Made by a program: the position numbers and the translations under genes
In this document: in pieces, positions 35,150-44,171 of the stretch
How the letters are laid out: every line of letters starts with the position of its first letter
How positions within the stretch are numbered: position 1 is the stretch's first letter
Notes under the pieces: generated by a model
Told to the model about the DNA's origin: nothing
Database searches by the model: none
Seen by the model: only the letters and a program-made list of their open reading frames with translations
Assembly (NCBI GenBank): GCA_038380435.1
Contig: JAWZYU010000010.1
Span: 40,582,135-40,646,134 of the forward strand
DNA: 64,000 nt
Direction: 5' to 3'
Source of the DNA: Ryuthela nishihirai
Taxonomy: Eukaryota > Arthropoda > Arachnida > Araneae > Heptathelidae

Positions 35150-35319
35150 TATGCATCATGGCATGACATATATCAGCCTTTCAAGCCTATCCGAATCGCC
35201 TTCTTCAAATGTTGTTACAGTGGGAATTAAGAAAATCACTAACACAGTTGTGACTCAAAACAGAACTACAGATTGTAAATGTGAAGTACCAATGAATAAA
35301 CAACCTCCAAGGGAGCGTG

Positions 35320-36001
35320 TGTGTGGAAAGTGGCTTTTTTGTTTGTTCATCTATACCAAAGGATATGAGCTTTTATCAACAGCAGCATTATAGCTGTGAA
35401 TAGCAGCCAAATGAGAGTTGGAGTTACAAAATCGCATTTGAGTGCAAACAACAAAACATATCAGCAGCTTTCCTACTAGTGAGTAAGAGCTTCAATGCAG
35501 TTCCCTGAAGTACATCATTAGCGATAACACTGGTACAACTTCAATATTTTTTCTCATTTACAAAGAAATGACCATACACCAAATTTTGTACAATGTTCCT
35601 ATGGAGTATAGTGAACAACATATGTCAGTTAAAATTTTTTATCTATGGGGCATCACTTTTTTTCATCATTTAAAATTTTAAGATTTTTAATTTTTTTTTC
35701 AAAATTGTAGTACAGTTTGAAAATTTGATTTTTAACAAATTCATAATCCAAATCTGCATCAGAATACCAAGTTTGGTGTTTTCATCTACCATAGAAGGAA
35801 AAAAAATTTTTTTTTAAGTCACAATTGCAATTTGTATATATTCCTCTAAGGTTAAATGACTATAACTCCTTACAAAAAATTTGACTCAAAATATTTTGGG
35901 CAATTAAGCATCTTATATGTACTAACATTTATGCCAAAGATCATTGAAATCTGTGATGGGTGAACTTTTTTCAAAATTTTGATTTGACATGGAATGACCC
36001 C
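35320..36001 (-). repeat. Right arm of the large imperfect inverted repeat
   Basis: Reverse complement of 32651-33412 at perhaps 80 percent identity by eye, ending TTTGACATGGAATGACCCC. It lacks the 73-bp insertion present in the left arm. Confidence 0.82.
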
Positions 36002-36038
36002 TTGGTTCTATATATATGAACACAATGCTCATTTGAAA

Positions 36039-36355
36039 TTGGCTTGTTTTACCTTTGAGCAGCACTTTTTTTACATGCATTGGGCTAAATGGTCAGGTCG
36101 CAATGACCTTGAGGGCTCAGAGAACGTTGATAGGAGGGGATCAACTGAATAGCTTTTAGGAGATAGATGGTAGCCTCACCTCAGGCGTTCTTTAACGTGC
36201 ACAGGGTATGGCTCTCCCACACATGGACCACAGCTTAACATCCCATTCAACAGACAGTGGCCTTTCCAAGCTCATCAGTGTCCCCTAGAGACCGAGAGTG
36301 GGGATGTAGATAATTCTCAACACTGGCCCAGCTGAGACTAAAACTTGGGAACTAA
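36039..36355 (-). mobile_element. SINE1 copy, head missing
   Basis: Tail-left SINE1 (TGGCTTGTTTTACCTTTGAG) with the core GCGTTCTTTAACGTGCACAG. It breaks off within the tRNA-like head after AAAACTTGGGAACT, exactly where the LINE at 36356 begins. Confidence 0.85.
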
Positions 36356-37535
36356 GATTGGTTATCGACCAATTAGTCTCTTGTCTTGTTTAGGGAAATT
36401 GTTTGAGCGAGTTTTGCTCAATAGACTGGAAGAATTCCTCTCACACCATCATATTTTACCTGAGTCACAGTTTGGATTCAGAAGCAAGAGATCCACTCAG
36501 CACCAAGTCCTCAGAGTGGTGGAAACCATTGCTGAGGCCTTGAATAAAAAGGAGATTGTTGCCGCCGTCTTCCTAGATGTGGCCAAGGCCTTCGACCGCA
36601 TCTGGATAGACGGCCTTATCTACAAACTCATCAAAATTGGGATTCCTTCAGGCCTGACAGGTATTCTTCAATCGTACCTTACTGACAGAACCTTCCAGGT
36701 TCGTATCAAATGCTATACCTCAACAAGGAGAGTGGTGGCCGCCGGAGTCCCACAAGGCTCTCTCCTAGGCCCCACTCTCTTTTCATTGTACCTATATGAC
36801 ATCCCTTCCTCTGATCGGGTTGTCATGGCCCAATACGCTGACGACATTGCTCTCCTCTCGCCTTCACTGGGAGTTAAGTATGGAACCAGAAGACTCCAGG
36901 AAAGCCTGGATGAATTAGACTCCTGGTACGACACCTGGAAATTAAAGATCAACACTGACAAGAGCAATGCCATACTCTTCAGTTCGAAGAGGATCAACAA
37001 CCCTCAGCCCCTACAATTCATGGATCAAGACATCCGATGGCAAGACACTGTAAAATATCTTGGAGTCACCTTACAGAAGAAACTAAGATGGGATCCCCAT
37101 ATCCATGGGGTTATCACGAAGGTGAACGCCGTCCGATGCCAGCTGGGACCACTTCTCAGAAGGAACTCCATCCTCTCGATTGACCATAAGCTTCTGCTAT
37201 ATAAGATGGTAATTCGTCCCATAATCTCATATGCTTCCCCTATATGGGCGAACACCACGGCAACTAATATCCACAAGATACAGGTCTTGCAAAACAAAAT
37301 TCTGAGATGTGCAGTCGATGCCCCTTGGTTTGTAACAAACAAACAAATCCACAAAGATCTGGGTATCGACCATATTTTTACTTACTTCAAAATTATATCT
37401 CGTGAATTCTTTGAGAAGGTCCAGAGTAATCCACACGAGATTATTTCCCGCTTATTTGACTACGACCATGAAGTATTGAACAGATACAAGAGACCTAGAA
37501 TGATGGCTTTTAACACGGATAGTCATCCATTTTAG
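36345..37535 (+). CDS. Reverse transcriptase of jockey-type LINE (family B), 5'-truncated but open frame
   Basis: A 396-residue open frame encodes the reverse transcriptase of a jockey-clade non-LTR retrotransposon. In order it shows YRPISLLSCLGKLFERVLLNRL, FGFRSKRSTQHQVLRVVE, the palm Asp motif AVFLDVAKAFDRIW, AGVPQGSLLGPTLFSLY, the catalytic box QYADDIALLS (both Asp present) and LGVTLQKKL, and the thumb with RPIISYASPIWAN. The first few residues come from the adjoining SINE, so the natural start is upstream and lost. The endonuclease and ORF1 are absent. The frame ends normally at 37535, where jockey elements without RNase H also end. The lack of stops suggests a young insertion. It cannot move by itself. 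Confidence 0.93.
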   Translation: MGTKIGYRPISLLSCLGKLFERVLLNRLEEFLSHHHILPESQFGFRSKRSTQHQVLRVVETIAEALNKKEIVAAVFLDVAKAFDRIWIDGLIYKLIKIGIPSGLTGILQSYLTDRTFQVRIKCYTSTRRVVAAGVPQGSLLGPTLFSLYLYDIPSSDRVVMAQYADDIALLSPSLGVKYGTRRLQESLDELDSWYDTWKLKINTDKSNAILFSSKRINNPQPLQFMDQDIRWQDTVKYLGVTLQKKLRWDPHIHGVITKVNAVRCQLGPLLRRNSILSIDHKLLLYKMVIRPIISYASPIWANTTATNIHKIQVLQNKILRCAVDAPWFVTNKQIHKDLGIDHIFTYFKIISREFFEKVQSNPHEIISRLFDYDHEVLNRYKRPRMMAFNTDSHPF

Positions 37536-37870
37536 GTCTCATGTGCATCCCTACAGTTTGTAACTTTTATGTGTACTGTCCCTCGGGACCCACCAGTGGT
37601 GGTTTAACTGATATTGTGTTCTACACTGATGCCTATTCGGCACGAACTCCGATGGAAGAGGTTATGGGTACTATGTACCTGGTACTCTGTAAATCAATGA
37701 CCGATCTACGATCTACGACTGAACCACCCCCACCTACTAATTTGAGGACCTGGACTATACTCACTACAGGTGGTATTATGGCCAAGTGTTTAATATGGAT
37801 TTGTTTTTCTTTTTTTTTTCATTTAAAGTATTGAACATGGTTAAATATTTTTATTAAGTATAGCTAGAGG
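36356..37870 (+). mobile_element. Jockey-type LINE family B, 5'-truncated insertion
   Basis: The element begins inside the RT coding region at 36356 and ends after about 330 bases of 3' untranslated sequence near a T-rich stretch at 37805-37870. Part of its 3' end recurs in opposite orientation at 39598-39858. The base composition of the coding part is clearly GC-richer than the surrounding intron. Confidence 0.85.
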
Positions 37871-38188
37871 TTAAAATTAAATTTTAATAAAGATATTACA
37901 ATACATTTGATTTTAAACCCTGCGCATTTCCTTTTCATCCAAGATGAAATTCTCCAGCTTTCATAATCACTTTACAAGAATGAAATAGAAACGCGTCAGT
38001 ATTCAAGTAGCAAAGCTTTTATTTATACAGAAATAAACAGTATTTTGTCTTCAGCCATCAAAGAATGTTTTACATATGAAATATTAGGGCATTTTGATCT
38101 AAATTATATCACTCATAACCTCATGAATATTTCAATTTCTTTACTTCCTTACAACAAGAGGGTGTAAAAAAAAAAAGTAATTTCTTAC
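37871..38188. other. Intron 1, near exon 1
   Basis: AT-rich; carries the exon 1 donor on the minus strand at 38188-38183 (GTAAGA). Confidence 0.6.
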
Positions 38189-38511
38189 CTTATAGAGTGT
38201 TCAATACGTTCCTCGAATCTACGATCGCTTAAACCATGGGTTTCTTTTAATTCCGAAACCAGATTTTCTTTAGAAAGTAACTCATTACTTTTATCGAGAA
38301 CCAAATTTCTATCGACCGATTTTACCTCGAGAGCTGTAGCACAAATCACAGATTCTTTTGAGCATATTATAGCTTTATGATCATTGTCGTTTGAATTAAA
38401 TACAGCTTTGCCGTTTCTATCATACACATGATTAGCTTCATAGTGTAAATTAGTAGTTTCATCATTGAGTTTCAAACGTGGCTTTGGAGATGACATTGTT
38501 GCATTTTTCAT
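38189..38511 (-). CDS. RFX5/RFX7-type transcription factor, exon 1 (N-terminus)
   Basis: The minus-strand frame starts at 38511 (MKNATMSSPKP; a second Met lies at 38496) and encodes 107 residues plus two bases. Most of it is a polar, low-complexity N-terminal region. The end reads GLSDRRFEERIEHSI, which lines up with the RIKNSI-like helix found just before the conserved segment in RFX7. The donor is ATAAG followed by GTAAGA, leaving phase 2. Joined to the microexon and exon 3, the product continues into the EVE...DIEKL...LYLQLP motif. The first intron is 26,287 nt. A Met closer to the conserved part cannot be excluded as the true start, and a further upstream non-coding exon is possible. Confidence 0.78.
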
Positions 38512-39597
38512 TAGACCGTAATGAGAATAAACTAGAAATCGCTTTCACCATTTTGGTTTAACAGCTGTGCACTTTTCGAAACGCACAGTTTCAGCATGTT
38601 GCCTGTTTTTTAACAGCTGTTTGCATGAAAGAAAAATCCTCTTCACAAAATTTTTTTAAATAAAATTTACGACATATGGAAGACATAACGATTGGCCCTA
38701 TCTACCAAAGTGAGTATTTATTATCCCACTTATCTCAAAGTCATTTCCACACAACGCATGCGCACATATTTGATAGATTTGTGGCGGTAGTGTTCAACAT
38801 TAATTGTATGTGCAATGTTCATTCGTGATTATTTAAGAATTTAAGTATTTTATTAAATTATGAGACTATCAAATTAACTAATGCTAGAGTTTTACTAATT
38901 GTTTTATCCTCTCTTACTGTAAAATTTTGATAGTTTCATAAGTCAGATTACAAACTGCATTCTAGCTAATTAATATTTTAAAGGTAAGAATAATAAATTA
39001 AACCTGATTCCAATCTATCATGTATATGTCAGCTTGCATATGATCTTTCTAACATTATTAGGTTATTTTTTTAATCAAAGAAACGAAAATTTCGGAAGTA
39101 ATTTAATTTTACTTTTACGGTTTAGCGACCAAGAAAGTGGGCTGTACCACCTCACGCCATGATCAAACTATGGCTCTAACTGGACAGAAAGGTGTATGCG
39201 TGTGAAGAAGCAGATGCAAGACTAAAACTGGGTTGCCCTGTTTCAAACGTCTTATATTTGAGATTGGTTGTGTGGTGTGCGTTTCGTCAACTGTGCAATA
39301 CCACAAGTGACAAACAAACTTCTGCTTACGAAATTTGTGATTTATTTTAGATTCCATATTGGTGCTTACGATACGGTCAACAGTTATCACTTGTGCCTAA
39401 AGACTGGAGTGATATTTTGTTTCTTCCTAAAGGTAATATACTTAGATAATATTAATTAATTTTAATCAACGTTTTCATTTCATGCATTAATATAAAAGGA
39501 TTTCCGAACTATCAAGTTCAATTTGTGCGATTAAGCGTAATTTTTAATTTATACATACTGGAATTTACATATAGAGGTGTATTTCAGAAGCAATTGC
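38512..39597. promoter_or_regulatory. Likely promoter and 5' flank of the RFX-type gene
   Basis: The region upstream of exon 1 is one of the few stretches near the gene with no identifiable transposon. Just upstream, AACAGCTGTG and AACAGCTGTT (E-box-like) occur near 38560-38625. I see no TATA box or initiator I would defend. A plus-strand stretch ending CTTCCTAAAG then GTAATA near 39430 could be the first exon of a divergent transcript, but this is weak. The promoter role is inferred from position only. Confidence 0.35.
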
Positions 39598-39858
39598 ATT
39601 ACGTAGATCGGTAAATGATAATCAGATTACCAGGTACTTGGGTACCCCTAACTTCTTCCATCTGAACATGTGCCTAGTTGGCATCAGTGTAAACACAAAT
39701 AAAAATTTAAACCATCAGTGGTGGGCTCCGAAGGTCATTAAAAATCAATATAAAAGTAGTAAGGATGCACAAGACACCAAAAATGGATGACTATCTTTGC
39801 TGAAAGCCATCATTTTAGGCCTCTTGTAACTAACTATTCATGGTTGTAGTCAAGCAAG
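39598..39858 (-). mobile_element. LINE family B 3' fragment, opposite orientation
   Basis: In reverse complement this 261-bp block follows 37480-37710 closely. It includes ATGATGGCTTTCAGCAAAGA and GATAGTCATCCATTTTTGG at the end of the RT frame and the 3' untranslated region up to ACCGATCTACG. It is a short 5'-truncated copy. Confidence 0.8.
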
Positions 39859-40320
39859 CAGGATACAGGACGCTAGTTTTTTTTCTACTAAATCGCTCTA
39901 TATGAGGTGATAATATCTAAGTATAAATAAGCTTATTAATATTCATGTATACATTTTCCTGGCCAGGACGTTTCTCAATCAAATGTAAGGTTTTTCACAT
40001 CTAATTTGGCAGTTTTAGAGAAAATGTATTTTTAATAATTTTTAGGCTGTAGATTTTTAGTGCATTTCTTCACTTTTAGAAATTAACTTGCATTCTATAG
40101 ATTAAGTATTATTGAGTTACTGAGATTTCATTTTAGGCAATAGTTCCTTTGTTAATTTTTTTTTTGTTCCTTGATATTGATCATAAAATTGGAACAAATG
40201 TGACTACTCAAAAATATTGTATATAAATTGTTCAATATTATTAATGCAGTGTATATTAACTGCTTATGCCATTGTAATTGGAACTTGTTTATGAATATGA
40301 ACAATTTGTCATGAAAGAAA
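39859..40320. other. AT-rich flank, no recognised feature
   Basis: No gene or element recognised. Confidence 0.4.
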
Positions 40321-40324
40321 AGAA

Positions 40325-40520
40325 ATACCCCCTCAAGCAGCTGCTTGCCACAGAGGTCTGACAGGAGCCTGTCAGTTTATATGCCACAGTAGGAGATCTG
40401 AGAGGATGGCAGAACGTCAGCAGAAAAACGACACACACATCCATGCCTAATCCGGGGCTCGAACCCAGGTCCCTTTAGATCAGTAGCCAAGCGTGCTAAC
40501 CACTCGGCCACGGGACGGCC
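40325..40520 (-). mobile_element. Full-length SINE2
   Basis: Tail-left copy from ATACCCCCTCAAGCAGCTGC to the tRNA-like head. In sense orientation the head starts GGCCGTCCCGTGGCCGAGTG and contains GTTAGC, with the B-box GGTTCGAGCCC. This copy gives the best view of the 5' end of the family. Confidence 0.9.
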
Positions 40521-40680
40521 TGAAGCAGTACAATTTAAAAATTGAATTTTTAACTGCACAGAGTGTATATACATGTATTCTAAAATCCAAATATCTCGAT
40601 GTTTATATTGGTCGTTAATTGAAAGGTTGCATAGTAATCTCATTTCACCTTTTCTCCCTTCAACCTCACTCTAACAATAT

Positions 40681-41006
40681 ACAATTAAAAGACCTTCTTG
40701 CTCAAAAGTTAATTTAAAATAATTTAAAAATTCTCTGTCATTGAGCAATAAAATTTCAGAGTTTATCCTTCAAACTATTTGGATGTTGAATGTTCTCAGG
40801 AGAAAAACTCTCAGAAGCTTTTCGGAGCAAAGACAGCGCTCCGTCTTCAGTGAAGTTACGTCACTTCACTGAAGACGGAGCGCTGTCTTTGCTCCGAAAA
40901 GCTTCTGAGAGTTTTTCTCCTGAGAACATTCAACATCCAAATAGTTTGAAGGATAAACTCTGAAATTTTATTGCTCAATGACAGAGAATTTTTAAATTAT
41001 TTTAAA
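40681..41006. mobile_element. Snap-back PAL-family insertion: perfect palindrome with 144-bp arms and 14-bp TSD
   Basis: Bases 40713-40856 and 40863-41006 are exact reverse complements by direct reading, with a 6-base centre TACGTC. A further 32 bases (40681-40712) on the left are not mirrored. The whole insert is flanked by exact CACTCTAACAATAT at 40667-40680 and 41007-41020. Each arm equals the unit found singly at 29.8 kb and, truncated, at 33.3 kb. The outer end TTAAATTATTTTAAA is the same end found at the truncated copy's TSD. I infer retroposition followed by snap-back synthesis or joining of two inverted cDNAs. Confidence 0.88.
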
Positions 41007-41020
41007 CACTCTAACAATAT

Positions 41021-42030
41021 TTATAACCAAACTCATGATGATTTTGTAGATAAAATGTGAAAAATAGTGCATGTTTAATGTGCACTTTTGGTATTAAAAA
41101 AATAACATTTCTTTTTTAAAAATTTTCAATTCCATTTCTTTTAACTGGAAGAAAAAATAACCGTCTAGCAACTATCGAAAGCTTGTATTCAAAGAGAATA
41201 CAGCTTTAGCATTCAGTAATGGTGGAAATTTGAACAAATGAATGATAAGTCCAAAGATTAGTATTTCATTAATGCCTATCCAACCCAAAAATAATATTTC
41301 TTAAAACAAAAAAGTTGCCTTTTTGCCATCAAACTGGAAATAAGGGGGGACATCTACTGTCAATGTAAACAGAGTAGTTCACAGTATTCATTTTCCAGAT
41401 TTAGAGGCCTTAAATTGTTGTAAGCTTGTTAATCAGTTTTCAAAAATCACTACAATTGAACCTGCAACATTTTTTTTTTATTTCTACCATTTCCCCCCCC
41501 CCCTTCAGTTTTAATATTATATGTTCAGAATTAAATGCTTTTTCTTTTAGTATGTAATGTGAAGCATTTCATTCTTTATTTGCTTCATAATAAGGCTCAG
41601 AAGTTACTTTTTAAAGGGAAAAAAAAACTTGGCTCTTTAAGGATTAACAGTGGAAATTCAAACTATTGGAAAATTCAGCAAATGTGGATCCTAATATTTC
41701 ATTAATACCTATATAACCCAAAAGGAAGTTTTCATTTTTCTTGAAAAAAAAATTGTGGAATACAGATGACAAAATTGCAATAATAATTTTTGCTTGTTTT
41801 AAAAAAATGCTTAATGAAGTGGGACATGATTGTAGTGATATATACAGTAAAATGGTGGTTTCCAAATTCATGGATCCAAAACCTAATCCCATGACAGAGT
41901 TTGCATTAGTGCCCAAATTTATATTAAATATCAGTAATAGCACACTGTTAAATAACCTCACAAATTGATCTTTCATTGTGGGACCAGAACGAAAAACCAC
42001 AAAATAATATGCAGTGTTTATACATTATTT
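41021..42030. other. AT-rich sequence with dispersed repeat
   Basis: A block at about 41520-41640 (AGAATTAAATGCTTTTTCTTTTAG and on to CTCTTTAAGGATTAAC) is related to the repeat ending at 29628. A C run is near 41493. A 75-residue frame at 41741-41968 has no recognisable features. Confidence 0.45.
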
Positions 42031-42716
42031 GGTTATTTTGCAGTTTGGGTTATTGTGGGAATTTTAGGTTCCAGTTTTGGCTATCTCCTTTCCCATTTAT
42101 CCAAACTGCAAAATAACTAGCATTCTTTTTTTCTTCTTAAATTGAGTCAAGTTTATATTCCATAGATTAAATCATTATTTTCTATTTGTGATTTTGTCTA
42201 AGCTTTAAAAAGTTGTGTCCTTTAACTCTATACAGTATGTAACAAAAAACTCTGGTGTCACATAACTGTTAGGACAGACTGATTCAGATTTCTGAGTATA
42301 TTGCCTGCCACATTATAAAAAAAACACCAAAAACAAATAATTAATTTATTTATTATCTTTTTGGGTTTTTTTAATAATGTGGGAATCAGATAATTGTTTA
42401 AATCAATGAGGGTCTTGAAAATGTATAAATTGACAGTCACAAAAATTGTAAAATGGCCACCATCAGTAGGTAGCATCTAAAGCATTTTTTTTATATTCCT
42501 ACTATTTTTTGCATTTCTAAGATGCAGCCCATGGCATTATATAAAATAAATCCCAGAATTATATACTTTATTTCCTTATAGTTTTTTGTTTATAATACAA
42601 ACGGTGAATCAGCTACAGTGTAGAGGAGTATTGCAGCGAAGCCCATTAACTGGGAAAGGACGTAGCCTAAACTGGAACCTATAGTTTTCACAGTAACCCA
42701 AACTGCAAAAATAACC
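42031..42716. mobile_element. Non-autonomous DNA element with about 70-bp TIRs
   Basis: GGTTATTTTGCAGTTTGGGT at 42031 is matched inward from 42716. The match continues through TAGGTTCCAGTTTTGGCTA to CCTTTCCCA, about 70 bases with roughly 85 percent identity by eye. A third, inverted GTTATTTTGCAGTTTGG copy lies at 42102-42118. The interior is AT-rich and non-coding. I could not define the TSD. Confidence 0.75.
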
Positions 42717-43164
42717 CACTGTTTAATGAGGGTGCTCCAAAGCTACCAAAAGAAAGTCTGGAGAGCGATTGGCCACATAAACTTTAGTACCTGCTACAGT
42801 ATATCCTTCTCTTAGAAGGAATCTATACGAGATAGAAATGTCTAAAATCTAATATTCTGCACCAAGTTGAAAGCATTTAAAGTGTATTTTCATAAATTAT
42901 GAGTTAAAAAATATTCATATTGCAAATGCATAAGATTTTTTAAAAAAAACTGAGAAAGGTAAAATTAAAAGCATTAATTTCATAATCGTTTTAATATATT
43001 TTTGTTTAAATATCATAGCTCAGTGTCCAATATCAAAAGTATATAAATGCATTATTTTCACTAGTCTTAGTATTATAATAAAGTTGGTTCAGTTGTTCAT
43101 ATATTAGCAATGCCTTCAAGAGAGAAATTCTTCATCTGGAGAAAATCATGATGTCCTTTAAAGC
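42717..43164. other. AT-rich sequence, no recognised feature
   Basis: No gene or element recognised. Confidence 0.4.
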
Positions 43165-43666
43165 ATAGATATAATAAATTTATTGCAAGATGCTATATTA
43201 CAGAAGAATACATCACTCCTTAAATATATAAATCAATGATAAAAACTAATTCAACAATTTACTGTACTTTCACAAGACTAGCTCAATTTTCACATTTTGG
43301 ATTTAGTAATATCTTTCATCATATTAAAGGATATATTTTGAAGGTTATCTAAGAAATCTTTTAAATTGTACAAGAATATCATGTACAGTATGATGTGTGC
43401 AAGACTTGAATATTGCACAGTGAATATGATTATTTAAGATGCAGATTTTTATGCTTGTACAATTTAAAAGATATATGTTATAACCTTCATAATATAACTT
43501 TCAATCTGATGATGGATATTAATATATCCAAAATTATGATAATTGAGCTAGTCTTTAAAAAGTATAGTAAGTTGTTATAAATTTTTACATTGATTTTTAT
43601 ATGTTCAGGAGTAATGTATTATTCTGTAAACTTTATAGCATCATGAAATAAATTCATCATATCTAT
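43165..43666. mobile_element. Foldback element with arms of about 210 bp
   Basis: Bases 43165-43374 and 43454-43666 are imperfect reverse complements. They match at the outer end (ATAGATATAATAAATTTATT against ATAGATATGATGAATTTATT), in the middle (AAGACTAGCTCAATT) and at the inner end (CTTTTAAATTGTACAAG). The interior of 79 bases is AT-rich. No coding capacity. TSD not clear. Confidence 0.78.
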
Positions 43667-43772
43667 ATTCTTGTATGTGTTATCTATGTTTCAGAGAACA
43701 TTCTGATTTTTTTTTTGTGTGTGTATCTTGACATTATTAATATATGAATAATAAACAACTTCTGTACTAATA

Positions 43773-44160
43773 AGGGCGGGGGTGGCTCAGTCGGTAGCGC
43801 GCCAGGCTCGTAATCTGTAGTTCCCAGGTTCGAGTCCCAGCTGGGTCAGCGTTGAGATTTATCTCCGCAAAATTCCCCGCCCTGCCCACGGTCAGTAGGG
43901 GACACCGATGAGCTTGGAAAGGCCGCCGTCCGTCGGATGGGACGTTAAGCCGTGGCCCCGTGTGTGGGAGAGCCATACCCTGTGCACGTTAAAGAACACA
44001 CTGGATGGCCTTGACGGGAGGCTACCATCTGTCTCCCAACAGCTGTTCCAGTGGGTCCCCTCCCCCAACCTTCTCTGAGCCTTCGGGGTCCATGTGACCT
44101 GGCCATTTAGCCCATGGTGTGCAAAAAAGTGCCGCTCAGAGGTAAAACAACCCAACCCAA
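43773..44160 (+). mobile_element. Full-length SINE1, reference copy, 11-bp TSD
   Basis: This 388-bp copy is the cleanest. It has the A-box TGGCTCAGTCGGTAGCGCG, then the B-box GGTTCGAGTCCC, then a conserved core with GTGCACGTTAAAGAACA, then a 3' end GTAAAACAACCCAACCCA. CTGTACTAATA occurs exactly on both sides (43762-43772 and 44161-44171). The few differences from the consensus suggest recent insertion. The short reading frames it contains are not genes. Confidence 0.95.
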
Positions 44161-44171
44161 CTGTACTAATA

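Noticed and set aside
38700..39440. Possible divergent transcript opposite RFX exon 1, with a donor-like CTTCCTAAAG then GTAATA
   Set aside because: No open frame of note and only one splice-like site. It could be real, but the sequence does not support a call.
40377..40643. 88-residue minus-strand frame
   Set aside because: It runs through the SINE2 copy and flanking DNA; its recognisable stretch is the translated tRNA-like head.
43790..43860. Apparent tRNA gene (A-box and B-box both intact)
   Set aside because: It is the head of a SINE1: the same sequence continues into the SINE core and tail, is flanked by a TSD, and lacks a proper acceptor stem.
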